From NCBI GenBank assembly GCA_009379815.1, contig WHSY01000004.1:43768-107767 (forward strand): a stretch of 64,000 nucleotides of DNA, written 5' to 3'. Shown here in pieces: positions 1-9,688 of the stretch. The notes beneath the pieces were generated by a model. The model ran no database searches. It saw only the letters and a program-made list of their open reading frames with translations, and was not told where the DNA came from. How positions within the stretch are numbered: the stretch's first letter is position 1; each line of letters begins with the position of its first letter. The position numbers were made by a program, and so were the translations under genes. The DNA comes from Pseudonocardiaceae bacterium. GTDB taxonomy: Bacteria; Actinomycetota; Actinomycetes; Mycobacteriales; Pseudonocardiaceae.

Positions 1-732
1 GACCGCAACGCCGCGCACAGTGGGCCGGTCTTCCTGCCCTGGCATCGCCTCATGCTGCTGCTGCTCGAACTGCAGCTGCAGCGGGTCCTGGGCGACGACG
101 AGGTCGGGCTGCCCTACTGGGACTGGGCTGCGGACGGCGCCCTGCCCTCGGCTGCGCAGCCGCAGGCGCCGATCTGGCAGCCGGACGGGATCGGCGGCAC
201 CGGCACCCCCGTCGCCGACGGCCCCTTCGGCGCCGACCGGTTCCAGGTCCGGATCGACTCCGACCGCTTCGGCCGGCTGCGCGCCACCGACCGGGGCCTT
301 CGCCGCACCCTGGCCGCCGGGGTGCGAACGCTGCCCACGCCGCAGCAGGTGAGCGCCGCCCTGCGCCGGCCGGCTTACGACCTGTCCCCGTGGGACCGCG
401 GTGTCGCCGGTTTCCGCAACCACCTCGAAGGCTGGCGCCCCGCACCTCCCGGGCTGCACAACCGGGTGCACGTGTGGATCGGCGGCGACATGGGCCCGGC
501 CACCTCGCCCAACGACCCCGTCTTCTACCTCAACCACTGCAACGTCGACCGGATCTGGGAGGCCTGGATGGTCGACCGCGGCCGGAGCTACCAGCCACCC
601 CAGTCGGCATCGGACCAGTTGCGGTTCCACCGGACCGACGACCCCATGTACTCGATCCTCATCACCCAGCCGATCACCCCCGGCCAGGTCCTCGACATCG
701 GCACCTTCTACTCCTACGACCAGCTCACCTAG
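1..732 (+). CDS. Tyrosinase-family copper protein, 5'-truncated by the window edge
   Basis: Frame 1 is open from base 1, so the gene starts outside the window. The visible part opens with a HxGPxFLPWHR block, the end of the CuA site of tyrosinases (type-3 dicopper, oxidising phenols to o-quinones). The CuB site is also present: HNRVHVWIGGDM supplies two His and, after the conserved SPNDPVFYLNHCNVDRIW block, the third. The protein ends soon after, without the long C-terminal lid of catechol oxidases. No caddie protein gene follows; a DoxX-like membrane protein lies 133 bp downstream on the same strand. The family is secure; substrate and secretion cannot be judged without the N-terminus. Confidence 0.9.
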   Translation, partial: DRNAAHSGPVFLPWHRLMLLLLELQLQRVLGDDEVGLPYWDWAADGALPSAAQPQAPIWQPDGIGGTGTPVADGPFGADRFQVRIDSDRFGRLRATDRGLRRTLAAGVRTLPTPQQVSAALRRPAYDLSPWDRGVAGFRNHLEGWRPAPPGLHNRVHVWIGGDMGPATSPNDPVFYLNHCNVDRIWEAWMVDRGRSYQPPQSASDQLRFHRTDDPMYSILITQPITPGQVLDIGTFYSYDQLT

Positions 733-778
733 CAGGGGCGCCGCGCTGGCCCGCTGCACGACAAGCGTGCTCATGGGT

Positions 779-809
779 GAGAACTCCTCGCTGGAACAGA
801 TGAGTTCTC
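779..809. terminator. Inverted repeat after the tyrosinase gene
   Basis: GAGAACTC (779-786) and GAGTTCTC (802-809) are perfect complements separated by 15 nt. It sits 47 bp past the tyrosinase stop and 57 bp before the DoxX-like start. There is no T-run, so it may be a factor-independent-like terminator or an operator for the downstream gene. Confidence 0.35.
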
Positions 810-865
810 GCGACGGCTGCGGTCTGTACCGGTGATCCCGACCGAGTAGCAGAAGGAAGATCACC

Positions 866-1288
866 ATGACTGCGAACGACACCCCGACGGCGTCCGCAAC
901 GACCCCCGGGCGCGCCCTGAACATCACCCTCTGGGTGGTCCAGATCCTGCTCGCGGTGTTCTTCCTGGTCGCCGCGGCCGCACCCAAGCTCGCTGGTCAG
1001 CAGCTGGCGGTGGAGATGTTCGCCCAGATCGGCGCCGGTCAGTGGTTGCGGTACCTGGTGGGCGCGCTGGAGCTCGCCGGGGCGATCGGCTTGCTGATCC
1101 CACGGCTGGCCGGTCTGGCCGCGCTGGGACTCGCCGGCCTCATGGTCGGCGCGGTCGTCACCCAGGTGTTCGTACTCGGCTCTGTCGTCCTGGCGCTGAC
1201 GCCGGCCTTCCTCGGCGTCGTGTGCTGTCTGCTGGTGTGGGCCCGCTGGCGGCAGGCCATGGCCCGGGCGGGCACGCTCACGCGCTGA
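866..1288 (+). CDS. DoxX-like family small membrane protein
   Basis: 140 aa. After a short polar N-terminus come four hydrophobic helices (around residues 18-38, 58-76, 80-100 and 104-122), with the pattern ILLAVFFLVAAAAPKLAG and a GALELAGAIGLLIP block typical of DoxX-like proteins. These are four-helix membrane proteins, some linked to quinone-dependent oxidoreductases and thiol stress. The ATG at 866 has GAAGGA 6-8 nt upstream. It is monocistronic, convergent with the ligase gene behind it. A second, unrelated DoxX protein occurs at 23266-23700. The precise role is unknown. Confidence 0.75.
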   Translation: MTANDTPTASATTPGRALNITLWVVQILLAVFFLVAAAAPKLAGQQLAVEMFAQIGAGQWLRYLVGALELAGAIGLLIPRLAGLAALGLAGLMVGAVVTQVFVLGSVVLALTPAFLGVVCCLLVWARWRQAMARAGTLTR

Positions 1289-1384
1289 TCGGCCCGTCCG
1301 ATCCGCTACTCGGGCGTCCGACGGCCTGGCGACAGCCGGCCTGCGTCCGAGGGTTGACCGCCCAGCGACCGCCTTCTACCGGTA

Positions 1385-3004
1385 CTAGGCGTCCCGCAGT
1401 GCGCGGCGCATGATCTTGCCGGTCGTCGTCTTCGGCAGGTCGTCGACGAAGACGATCTCGCGCGGTACCTCGTGGTGGGCCAGGCGGCTGCGGACGTGCG
1501 CGCGCAGTTCGTCGGCGAGCGTGTCGCCGGGCTCCCGACCGGGTCGCAGCACGACGAACGCCTTGGGGATCTGCCCCCGCCGCTCGTCGGGGACGCCGAC
1601 GACCGCCGCCATCGCCACGGCGTCGTGCGCGCCCAGGCTGCTTTCGATCTCACCCGGCCCGATCCGGTAGCCGGCCGAGATGATGACGTCGTCCTTGCGT
1701 GACTGAAACCAGATGTAGCCGTCCTCGTCCTGCACGCACAGGTCGCCGGTGAGCAGCCAGTTGCCGTGGAACTTGGCTTCGGTGGCCTCGGGGTTGCGCC
1801 AATACTCGAGCATCGTGTTCGGATGATGGCGATCGAGGGCGAGTTCGCCCGTCTGGTCGAGCACCGGGTTGCCGTCCTCGTCGAGTACCACGGCGGTGGT
1901 TCCCGGCAGCGCGCGGCCGAGCGAGCCAGGCTTGATCGGATAGACGGAGGCGCAGTTGCCGATGCATGCGTTCAACTCGGTCTGTCCGTAGCCCTCGTTG
2001 ACGGTGGCGCCGAAGAACTCCTCGCTCCACCGCAACAGATCGGCTCCGAGGGCCTCACCACCCGAGCACACGGAGCGGAACGAGAAACCACCGGGGTCGG
2101 GCTCCGCCGCACGGATCATGCGCAGCGCGGTCGCCGGTAGCAGGGTCAGCGTGATCTGGAACTCGCGCATCAGCCAGACCGCGCGTTCGGCGGTGAAGGA
2201 GCCGTCGAGGTCGACCACGACGGGCAGCCCGTAGAACCAGGCAGGAACGAGGATGTCCATGATTCCGGCGATCCACGCCCAGTCCGCGGGGGACCAGAAC
2301 ACATCGTCCGGTTTCGGGTAGAACTCGAAGATCGTCTCAAATGCGGAGATGTGACCGAAGACGATCCGGTGCGCGTGCAGCGCACCCTTGGGGTCTCCGG
2401 TGGTGCCCGAGGTGTAGATGAGGAAGGCGGGACTCTCGGCGTTCGTCGTCACCGGCTCGAACTCGGACGAGGTCGCCGCGACCGCACGCTCGTACGAGCG
2501 CTCGCCGGGGTGCACCGGCTCGCTGCCGATCACCAGGCGTGGTACCCCCTCGGCGCCGTCGAGCGCCTCGCGCACGCTCGGCGCGTTGGCCGTCGAGGTG
2601 ATGACCGCCTTGGCCGCTCCGTGGCGTAGCCGGAACGCGAGCGCGTCGGGCCCGAACAGCGAGGACAGCGGCAACGCGATGGCGCCCATGCGGAACAGGG
2701 CCAGGTAGGTCACGCCGGTCTCGAGCGATGCCGGATTGACGACCCCGACGACGTCGCCGGGGCCGATGCCCAACTCCCGCAGCGCGTTCGCCAGCCGGTT
2801 CGCCTGCTCCTTGACCTCACCGAAGGTGTAGTCCTGCGACGTTCGGTCCGCGGCAACGACCGTGATCGCCCGGGCGTGCGGATCGTGCTCGTCGACGCAT
2901 GCCACCCCGAGGTTGAACTGCTCCGGGATGGCCATCGTCCGGAAGTCGACCTGCTTGCACAGCTCGTCGTAGTTCGACGCACGCTGCAACATCGGCGTTC
3001 TCAT
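1385..3004 (-). CDS. AMP-binding acyl-CoA synthetase (medium-chain/acetyl-CoA synthetase-like)
   Basis: About 539 aa, ANL adenylate-forming family. The P-loop-like YTSGTTGDPKG motif, the A5-type EGYGQTE block, the TGD motif (LLTGDLCVQDEDGY) and the C-terminal KTTTGKIMRR catalytic Lys region are all present, so a full ATP-dependent carboxylate-CoA ligase is encoded. The overall pattern (DVFWSPADWAWIAG) resembles the medium-chain acyl-CoA/propionyl-CoA synthetase branch. The start is uncertain: ATG at 3004 has GAGAGG upstream, whereas a GTG at 3061 would add 19 residues. It follows the fused hydantoinase/oxoprolinase gene on the same strand, 78 bp or less away, suggesting an operon that opens a cyclic amide and activates the resulting acid. 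Confidence 0.85.
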   Translation of the reverse strand: MRTPMLQRASNYDELCKQVDFRTMAIPEQFNLGVACVDEHDPHARAITVVAADRTSQDYTFGEVKEQANRLANALRELGIGPGDVVGVVNPASLETGVTYLALFRMGAIALPLSSLFGPDALAFRLRHGAAKAVITSTANAPSVREALDGAEGVPRLVIGSEPVHPGERSYERAVAATSSEFEPVTTNAESPAFLIYTSGTTGDPKGALHAHRIVFGHISAFETIFEFYPKPDDVFWSPADWAWIAGIMDILVPAWFYGLPVVVDLDGSFTAERAVWLMREFQITLTLLPATALRMIRAAEPDPGGFSFRSVCSGGEALGADLLRWSEEFFGATVNEGYGQTELNACIGNCASVYPIKPGSLGRALPGTTAVVLDEDGNPVLDQTGELALDRHHPNTMLEYWRNPEATEAKFHGNWLLTGDLCVQDEDGYIWFQSRKDDVIISAGYRIGPGEIESSLGAHDAVAMAAVVGVPDERRGQIPKAFVVLRPGREPGDTLADELRAHVRSRLAHHEVPREIVFVDDLPKTTTGKIMRRALRDA

Positions 3005-3082
3005 CGGCTGCCTGCCTCTCGCCGCCACCATGCCGTCAAGTTTTGAACTCATCTTCCACACTCACGTCGGCATCCGCCGGTG

Positions 3083-6000
3083 TCAACTCGGGATTCGGTC
3101 GCCGCCGTGCCCCTGAGGTGTGCCGTACCCACCGCCGCCGGGTGTCTCGATCACGAGCACGTCACCCGGCGCGACGTCGACCGAGTCGCAGCCGGCCAGC
3201 CCCGTGACGCTGCCGTCGGTGCGCTCGACGCGGTTGTGTCCCAGCGCGCCGGGTGAACCGCCTGCCGTGCCGTAGGGCGGCACCCGGCGGTGGCCCGACA
3301 GGGTGCTCACCGTCAGGCGTTCCCGGAACCGGATCCGGCGCACGGCGCCGTCGCCGCCGCGCCACCGGCCCGTGCCGCCGCTGCCGCGCCGGACGGCGAA
3401 GTCCTCCAGCAGCACGGGAAAGCGCCACTCGAGCACCTCGGGATCGGTGAGTCGGGAGTTCGTCATGTGGGTCTGGACCACGGACGCCCCGTCGAACCCG
3501 TCGCCTGCCCCGGAGCCCGAGGCGACGGTCTCGTAGTACTGGTGTCGCTGGTTGCCGAACGTGATGTTGTTCATCGTCCCGGAGCCCTCGGCCTGGATGC
3601 CGAGCGCGGCGTAGAGCGCACCGGTGATCGCTTGCGAGGTCTCCACGTTGCCTGCGACGACGGCGGCCGGATAGCTCGGGGCGAGCATCGAGCCGTCCGG
3701 GATGACGATCTCCAACGGGCGCAGGCAGCCGTCGTTGAGTGGGATGTCGTCGGCGATCAGGGTCCGGAAGACGTAGAGCACGGCCGCGGTGGTCACCGAC
3801 GACGGCCCGTTGAAGTTGGTGTCCAACTGTGGCGACGTGCCGGTGAAGTCGATCGTCGCGGAGCGGGTGGCGCGGTCGACCACGATCCGCACCGAGATCA
3901 CGGCTCCGGAGTCCATCTCGTAGCGGTACTCGCCGTCGTCGAGGGTGTCGATGACGCGGCGCACCGCCTCCTCCGCGTTGTCCTGCACGTGCCGCATGTA
4001 GGCCTGCACGACGTCGAGGCCGAAGTGGTCGATCATCTTGCCGACCTCGTCGACGCCCTTCTGGTTGGCGGCGATCTGCGCGCGCAGGTCGGCGATGTTG
4101 GTGGCGGGGTTGCGGGAGGGGTAGGGGGCCTCGGTGAGCAGCTGCAGCGTCTCGGCCTCGCGCAGCCGCCCATCGGGGCCCCCGCTGTCGGCACCCGAGA
4201 CGAGCAGCCAGTTGTCGAGCAGCACGCCCTCCTCGTTCACGTCGCGGCTGTGCGCCGGCATCGAGCCGGGGGTGAGCCCGCCGATCTCCGCGTGGTGGCC
4301 GCGCGAGGCGACGTAGAACAGGATCGACTCGCCGGCAGCGTCGAAGACCGGCGTGATGACGGTGATGTCGGGCAGGTGGGTGCCGCCGTGGTACGGGTCG
4401 TTGACGGCGTAGACGTCACCGCGCTTCATTCCGCCCGCACGCCGGTGGATCACTTCCTTGACACTGGTGCCCATCGAGCCGAGGTGCACCGGCATGTGCG
4501 GTGCGTTGGCGATGAGGTCGCCGTTCGGGTCGAACAACGCGCACGAGAAGTCGAGCCGCTCCTTGATGTTGACCGACTGCGCGGTCGACTCCAGGCGCGA
4601 GCCCATCTGTTCGGCGATCGACATGAACAGGTTGTTGAAGATCTCGAGCAGCACGGGGTCGGCGCGGCTGCTGACGGCCGCCCCCGCGCGCGGGCGTACT
4701 CGCTCGAGCAGCAGGTGCCCGGTCGGCGTTGCCCGAGCCTGCCAGCCGTCATCCACGACAGTGGTCGCGTTGGCCTCGGCGATGATCGCCGCGCCGGTGA
4801 CCGTGTCGCCGTGCAGCATCCGCTCCCGCCGGTGCAGCGGCGCCTGGCGCCACGTCCCGCCCGTGTGGAGCCGGACCGCGTCGGGCGGGCCTGGACGGCC
4901 GGGGGCGGTCGGGTCGCCGAGGTGGTCGAGGTCGGGTTGCTCGGACAGGCCGGTCGCCTCGACCGAGAGCGCCTCGACGACCAGCGGGCGGTCCATGAGG
5001 AACGAGTACGTCGCGCGGTGGCTCGCCTCGAACGCGGCGACCATGGCGTCGAGCTCGGCCAGCTCGACCGGCACCGCGGTGTCGGTGCCGTCGTAGCGCA
5101 GCAGGGCACGCCGAGTCACCGTGAGGCGGCCGGCCGGCACGCCCTGGTCGAGCAGCTCCGCCCGTGCCGCCGACTCCAGGGACTCGGCCTCTGCGTTGAG
5201 CTGCTGCATCGCCGAGGGCTCGAGCGGGGCCTCCATGGATTGCTCGCGCATCACGGTGGTGTCGGCGAGGCCGATCCCGACCGCCGAGAGCACACCCGCC
5301 ATCGGCGGGACGAGCACGGTGTCGATGCCGAGCGAGTCGGCCACCTTGCACGCGTGTTGGCCACCGGCACCGCCGAACGTGGTCAGCGCGTACCCGGTGA
5401 CGTCGTGTCCCTTCTGGACGGAGATGCGCTTGACCGCGTTGGCCATGTTCGCCACGGCGATCTGGAGGTAGCCCTCGGCGACCTGCTCGGGGGAACGCCG
5501 GTCGCCGGTCTGCGCGCGGATCGTGGCGGCGAGCTCGGTGAAGCGCCGCCGCACCACATCGGCGTCGAGCGGTGCCTCGCCATCGGGGCCGAAGACCGAC
5601 GGGAAGTGCGCGGGCTGGACACGGCCGAGCATCACGTTGGCGTCGGTGACGGTCAGCGGCCCGTCACGCCGGTAACAGGCCGGGCCCGGGTCGGCTCCCG
5701 CGGAGTCCGGACCGACGCGGTAGCGGCTGCCGTCGAAGTGCAGGATGGATCCACCGCCGGCCGCGACGGTGTGGATGTCGAGCATCGGTGCGCGCAACCG
5801 GACGCCGCCCACCTGTGCGTCGAGCACACGCTCGAAGCCACCGGCGAAGTGCGACACGTCCGTGGACGTGCCCCCCATGTCGAAGCCGATCACGTGGTCG
5901 AAGCCGGCCAGCTGCGACATGCGCACCATCCCGACGATGCCCCCAGCCGGGCCGGACAGGATCGCGTCCTTGCCACGGAAATGCCCTGCCTCGGCAAGCC

Positions 6001-6760
6001 CCCCGTTGGACTGCATGAACATCAGCCGGCTGTGTCGTCCCGGCGACGGCTCCGACCCCCGGGCGCGCAGCTGCTCGGCCACCTGCTGCACGTACCGGCG
6101 CAACACGGGCGACAGGTACGCGTCGACCACGGCGGTGTCGCCTCGCGGCACCAGCTTCATCAGCGGGCTGACCTCGCTGGACAACGAGATCTGCGGGAAG
6201 CCGATCTGCTCGGCGAGCTTGCCGATCTTCTGCTCGTGCAGCGGATGCAGGTGGCTGTGCATGCAGACCACGCCGAGGGCACGGATGCCGTCGTCGTAGG
6301 CGCTCCGCAGGTCCGTGGCCAGTTGATCGAGATCCGGTGGGCGCAGCACCGTCCCGTCGGCCGTGATCCTCTCGTCGACCTCGATCACCCGCTCGTACAG
6401 CTGGTCGGGGAGCACGATGTGGCGGTCGAAGATGCGCGGGCGGTTCTGGTACCCGATGCGCAGCGCGTCGCCGAACCCACGGGTGGTTACCAGGGCGGTG
6501 CGCTCGCCGTTGCGTTCCAGCAGGGCGTTGGTCGCCACCGTCGTGCCCATCCGCACCGCTTCGATCCGGGTGGCGGGCACCGGCTGGTCCTCGCCGAGGC
6601 CCAGCAGCGCGCGGATCCCCGCCACCGCGGCGTCGTGGTAGCGACCCGGGTTCTCCGAGAGCAGCTTGTGCGTCACCAGCCGGCCGTCGGGTCGCCGGGC
6701 GACGATGTCGGTGAACGTGCCACCGCGGTCGACCCAGAACTGCCAGTCGTCGCCGGCCAT
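3083..6760 (-). CDS. Fused hydantoinase A/B - 5-oxoprolinase family protein
   Basis: 1225 aa, the length of single-chain ATP-dependent 5-oxoprolinases. The N-terminal half carries the HyuA/actin-like ATPase signatures [12 protein letters not shown] and [11 protein letters not shown], then [11 protein letters not shown] and the Gly-rich [13 protein letters not shown] block. The second half, from about residue 690, is Hyu[51 protein letters not shown] and a Gly-rich PGGGGYG end. Such enzymes hydrolyse 5-oxoproline, hydantoins or related cyclic imides/lactams with ATP. ATG at 6760 follows GGAAGGGAG; the open frame runs 33 bp further up without a better site. It heads an operon with the acyl-CoA ligase; the SDR at 6885 diverges 124 bp away. 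Confidence 0.92.
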   Translation of the reverse strand: MAGDDWQFWVDRGGTFTDIVARRPDGRLVTHKLLSENPGRYHDAAVAGIRALLGLGEDQPVPATRIEAVRMGTTVATNALLERNGERTALVTTRGFGDALRIGYQNRPRIFDRHIVLPDQLYERVIEVDERITADGTVLRPPDLDQLATDLRSAYDDGIRALGVVCMHSHLHPLHEQKIGKLAEQIGFPQISLSSEVSPLMKLVPRGDTAVVDAYLSPVLRRYVQQVAEQLRARGSEPSPGRHSRLMFMQSNGGLAEAGHFRGKDAILSGPAGGIVGMVRMSQLAGFDHVIGFDMGGTSTDVSHFAGGFERVLDAQVGGVRLRAPMLDIHTVAAGGGSILHFDGSRYRVGPDSAGADPGPACYRRDGPLTVTDANVMLGRVQPAHFPSVFGPDGEAPLDADVVRRRFTELAATIRAQTGDRRSPEQVAEGYLQIAVANMANAVKRISVQKGHDVTGYALTTFGGAGGQHACKVADSLGIDTVLVPPMAGVLSAVGIGLADTTVMREQSMEAPLEPSAMQQLNAEAESLESAARAELLDQGVPAGRLTVTRRALLRYDGTDTAVPVELAELDAMVAAFEASHRATYSFLMDRPLVVEALSVEATGLSEQPDLDHLGDPTAPGRPGPPDAVRLHTGGTWRQAPLHRRERMLHGDTVTGAAIIAEANATTVVDDGWQARATPTGHLLLERVRPRAGAAVSSRADPVLLEIFNNLFMSIAEQMGSRLESTAQSVNIKERLDFSCALFDPNGDLIANAPHMPVHLGSMGTSVKEVIHRRAGGMKRGDVYAVNDPYHGGTHLPDITVITPVFDAAGESILFYVASRGHHAEIGGLTPGSMPAHSRDVNEEGVLLDNWLLVSGADSGGPDGRLREAETLQLLTEAPYPSRNPATNIADLRAQIAANQKGVDEVGKMIDHFGLDVVQAYMRHVQDNAEEAVRRVIDTLDDGEYRYEMDSGAVISVRIVVDRATRSATIDFTGTSPQLDTNFNGPSSVTTAAVLYVFRTLIADDIPLNDGCLRPLEIVIPDGSMLAPSYPAAVVAGNVETSQAITGALYAALGIQAEGSGTMNNITFGNQRHQYYETVASGSGAGDGFDGASVVQTHMTNSRLTDPEVLEWRFPVLLEDFAVRRGSGGTGRWRGGDGAVRRIRFRERLTVSTLSGHRRVPPYGTAGGSPGALGHNRVERTDGSVTGLAGCDSVDVAPGDVLVIETPGGGGYGTPQGHGGDRIPS

Positions 6761-6884
6761 CCGGTCTCCCTTCCGCTGTGCAGGTCGGGGCACGTCGGGT
6801 TCGCCCTACCCATTGTCCGTCGCAGGCTTGACGCGGGCCTGATGTGTGACCATCTACGTCACGACCCGCTCGGGGGAGGACGAG

Positions 6885-7691
6885 ATGAACCCAGCGAACA
6901 GCACCGTCGCCGTGGTGACCGGCGCGGCGCGCGGGGTCGGGAGGGGCATCGCCGTGGTATTGGGCGAGGTGGGCGCGACGGTGTACGTCACCGACCGCGA
7001 GAGCCGCAGCCACCGGTACTCGGAACTGCCCGGCACCGTCGAGGAGACCGCCGAACAGGTCACCGAACGGGGCGGCGAAGGCGTCGCCGTGCCCGTCGAC
7101 CACACCGACGACGATGCGGTGGCCGCGCTGTTCGAGCGGGTCCGCACCGAGCACGGCGGGCTCGACCTGCTCGTCGCCAACGCCTTCGACGGCAACGCGC
7201 TCCCGTTCGCGGGCGGCCCGTTCTGGACGCTGCCACTGCAGCACTGGCACAACATGGTCGACAACGGCGTGCGCGGCCACCTCGTCGCCGCCTGGCACGC
7301 CGCCCCGCTCCTGATCCAACGGCGCGGCCTCGCGGTGCTCACCGGCTACACCCACCCCGACGCCGAGGTCATCGCCGACCACCTCTTCTACGACCTCGCC
7401 ATGACGGCGGTCAGCCGGCTGGCCCGCTCCATCGCGCATGACCTGCGCCCGCACGGGGCCACCGCCCTCGCCGTCTCACCGGGCTTCACCCGCACCGAGG
7501 CGATCGTCGCCGCACTCGGTGGCCACCTCCCGCCCGGCACCGATTCGGTCGAGTACCCCGGCCGCGCGGTACGCGCCCTGCTCGCCGACCCCGATGTCGC
7601 CCGCCACGCCGGACGCACCATCCCCGTCGCCGAGCTCGCCGGCGAGTACGGGTTCACCGACATCGAGCCCGCGTCGGGGCAGCCGTCGTGA
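6885..7691 (+). CDS. SDR-family protein lacking the catalytic Lys
   Basis: 268 aa. The N-terminal cofactor motif TGAARGVGRGI is an intact SDR TGxxxGxG. The active-site tetrad is not: at the YxxxK position the sequence reads YDLAM (Met for Lys), and the preceding strand reads VLTGYTH. The homologous SDR at 47394 in this window has YDLAK at the aligned place, and both share the YSELPGT/YNRAETIEETA region and the C-terminal EYGFTD segment, so they belong to one subfamily. ATG 6885 has a strong GGGGGAGGA site; an in-frame start 39 bp upstream lacks one. It diverges from the oxoprolinase operon. It may bind NAD(P) without classic SDR chemistry. Confidence 0.8.
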   Translation: MNPANSTVAVVTGAARGVGRGIAVVLGEVGATVYVTDRESRSHRYSELPGTVEETAEQVTERGGEGVAVPVDHTDDDAVAALFERVRTEHGGLDLLVANAFDGNALPFAGGPFWTLPLQHWHNMVDNGVRGHLVAAWHAAPLLIQRRGLAVLTGYTHPDAEVIADHLFYDLAMTAVSRLARSIAHDLRPHGATALAVSPGFTRTEAIVAALGGHLPPGTDSVEYPGRAVRALLADPDVARHAGRTIPVAELAGEYGFTDIEPASGQPS

Positions 7692-7702
7692 TCGCGAGTG
7701 CT

Positions 7703-7930
7703 AGAGCGTGTTTGAGAAGTGGGTCATGAGGCGTATTCGAGGGGTCGGCGCCTGGGTCGGGTCGCTGGTCGGCCGCGGGCCAGGTGCCGTGTCAGGGGGT
7801 TGGATCCCGACTCCCTCGAGCCGACGGTTGCGGATAGGTCGCCGCAGGTCGTCATACCGAAACAGCACGTTGGACGCTGGTAGCTGCACCGGCACATCCG
7901 CCGGTGTGTGTTTCGCTGCCGCGCACATCC
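7703..7930. mobile_element. Possible insertion-sequence end (remnant)
   Basis: Directly after CTAG (7701-7704) the sequence reads AGAGCGTGTTTGAGAAG, resembling terminal repeats of actinobacterial IS5-type elements; the second IS remnant at 9688 also starts CTAG-GGCGTGTTT. The following ~220 bp has only a weak minus-strand frame whose end (RLMTHFSNTL) reads through this terminus, and no recognisable transposase. No other gene is visible up to the sigma-factor stop. Confidence 0.3.
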
Positions 7931-7946
7931 ACCGCTGGGAAGCTGG

Positions 7947-8966
7947 CTATCGGCTCGGGAGCGATCGCGGCAGCCCGAACCATGGGAGCACGCTGTTGTC
8001 GAAGCGGGTCATGGCGCAGATCCGGTCGCCGGTGAGGGTGAGCACGTAGAGGCCGGTCCCGTGGCGGATGCCGGTAGGAGCGCGCAGGTAGGCCCCGAAT
8101 GCCGGCTGGCCGTTGGCTCGCGTCGGCACGAGGTCGAACCTCCGGCCCGCGCCGAAGAGGCTGGCGCAGAAGCGGGTCACGACGTCACGGCCCTCGTATT
8201 CGAAGGGCATCGGTGGCATCGAGATGAAGACGTCGTCTGTCAGAAGAGCCACCAGCGCGTCGAGCTCGGCGGACTCCCACGCGCTGACGAACTTCGCCAC
8301 GATCCCATCCTCCGGCGGTGAGCCGGCGGCGGGAGGCGGTTCACGGTCGGCGGCCGGCGGCCGGCGGCGCTGCAGGCTGGCGCGCGCCCGTTTGAGCGCG
8401 CTGGTGACCGATTCGACGGTCGAGTTCAGCATGCCGGCCACCTCGTTCGCGTGGAATCCGAGGACGTCGCGCAAGATGAGGACGGCGAGCTGGCGAGGCG
8501 GAAGGATCTGAAGGGCGGTCACGAAGGCCAGGGAGATGGATTCGTTCTGCTCGTAGCGGGCCTCCGGGCCGGGCGGCACGCCGGTCGCACCTTCGAAGAG
8601 GGCGTCGGGAAATGGCTCGAGCCAGACGACCTCGCCGAGCCGGGTTGGCTCGGGCGGTTCAACCCCGGGCACGTCCCACTCCCTGGCCGGGCGCCGGCTG
8701 GCCGACCGGCGCGCGTTGAGGCACCGGTTGGTGGCGATCCGGTAGAGCCAGGTGCGGAGCGAGGCGCGCCCCTCGAACCCTGCTAGTCCTTGCCAGGCGG
8801 CCAGCAGCGTGTCCTGGAGGGCGTCCTCGGCGTCCTGGAAGGATCCGAGCATCCGGTAACAGTGCACCTGCAACTCCCGGCGGTGCGGCTCGGTCAGCGC
8901 CCGGAACGCGTCGCCGTCCCCGGCCCGCGCCCTTGAGATCAGGTCCGCTGTCACCACTCTCACCAC
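7947..8966 (-). CDS. ECF RNA polymerase sigma factor with C-terminal SnoaL-like domain (SigG type)
   Basis: 339 aa. Region 2 (residues about 10-85) contains HCYRMLGSFQDAEDALQDT and FEGRASLRTWLYRIATNRCLN; region 4 (about 140-200) contains LPPRQLAVLILRDVLGFHANEVAGML and TVESVTSALKRARASL. A ~125-residue SnoaL/NTF2-like tail (FVSAWESAELDALVALLTDDVFISMPP) follows, as in the SigG/SigJ-like ECF groups, where the tail replaces an anti-sigma factor as the regulatory domain. There are several GTG start choices within 12 bp at 8966, downstream of GGGAAGAAGG. It diverges from a DHFR-family gene that could be its target. Confidence 0.9.
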   Translation of the reverse strand: MVRVVTADLISRARAGDGDAFRALTEPHRRELQVHCYRMLGSFQDAEDALQDTLLAAWQGLAGFEGRASLRTWLYRIATNRCLNARRSASRRPAREWDVPGVEPPEPTRLGEVVWLEPFPDALFEGATGVPPGPEARYEQNESISLAFVTALQILPPRQLAVLILRDVLGFHANEVAGMLNSTVESVTSALKRARASLQRRRPPAADREPPPAAGSPPEDGIVAKFVSAWESAELDALVALLTDDVFISMPPMPFEYEGRDVVTRFCASLFGAGRRFDLVPTRANGQPAFGAYLRAPTGIRHGTGLYVLTLTGDRICAMTRFDNSVLPWFGLPRSLPSR

Positions 8967-9109
8967 CTTCTTCCCGCACCTTGTCGCACTTCCATCCTGA
9001 TAGAGACACCGGCCGGGGGCGAACTGGGCGGTAGGCGGGCGCCCGCTTTCCCGACGTCGCGGTGTCTGCAGCAGTGGTAGCTGACAACGCCAGCCAAAGG
9101 AGAACCGAA

Positions 9110-9688
9110 ATGGGGAAGATCATCATCAGCGAGAACGTTTCGCTCGACGGAGTCGTCCAGGACCCGACCGGTGACGAGGGCTTCAGGCACGGCGGCTGGT
9201 TCGGCCAGATCGGGAACAAGGACCGCGAAGCGTGGGCCAAGGTCGAGCTCGACGAGGCGCTGGGCACCGAGGCCCTGCTGCTGGGCCGGCGGAGCTACGA
9301 GTGGTTCGCCGGGCGGTGGCCATCTCGGAGTGGCGAGTGGGCGGACAGGTTGAACAGCCTGCCCAAGTACGTCGTGTCCTCGACCCTCCAAGATCCCGCC
9401 TGGAACAACTCGAGGGTACTCAAGGGCGAAGTGGGGAACGAGGTCTCGAAGCTGAAGCAGGAGCTAGACGGGGACATCGTCGTCTACGCCAGCTTCCAGC
9501 TCGGGCGCACGCTGATGGAGCACGACCTCGTCGACGAGCTTCGACTCATGATCTACCCGGTCGTGCTCGGGGCCGGCGAGCGCCTCTTCGGCGAGACCAG
9601 CGACACGAAACCCATGCGCCTCATCAACACCCAGACCGTCGGTGACGGCCTCGCCTTCCTCACCTACGAGCCCGTCCGAGACGCCTAG
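9110..9688 (+). CDS. Dihydrofolate reductase family protein (RibD C-terminal domain-like)
   Basis: 192 aa. The N-terminal GKIIISENVSLDGVVQDP, then LLLGRRSYEWFAGRWP, KYVVSSTLQDPAWNNSR, VYASFQLGRTLMEHDLVDELRLMIYPVVLGAGERLFG are diagnostic of the RibD_C/YyaP family of DHFR-fold NADPH-binding proteins. The role of actinobacterial members is mostly unknown. ATG 9110 is preceded by AAAGGAGA at a good distance; the open frame upstream has no such site. It diverges from the SigG-like sigma gene over about 140 bp. The stop lies against an IS remnant. Confidence 0.88.
   Translation: MGKIIISENVSLDGVVQDPTGDEGFRHGGWFGQIGNKDREAWAKVELDEALGTEALLLGRRSYEWFAGRWPSRSGEWADRLNSLPKYVVSSTLQDPAWNNSRVLKGEVGNEVSKLKQELDGDIVVYASFQLGRTLMEHDLVDELRLMIYPVVLGAGERLFGETSDTKPMRLINTQTVGDGLAFLTYEPVRDA

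Noticed and set aside
3290..7441. 1383-codon open frame on the plus strand opposite the oxoprolinase gene
   Set aside because: Third-position GC effect of the true minus-strand gene; its translation is His/Arg/Val-rich low-complexity sequence without motifs, while the minus strand has clear HyuA/HyuB blocks.
7703..7928. Hypothetical gene on the minus strand
   Set aside because: Pro/Arg-rich frame reading out through an IS-like terminus, without a ribosome site or family signal.
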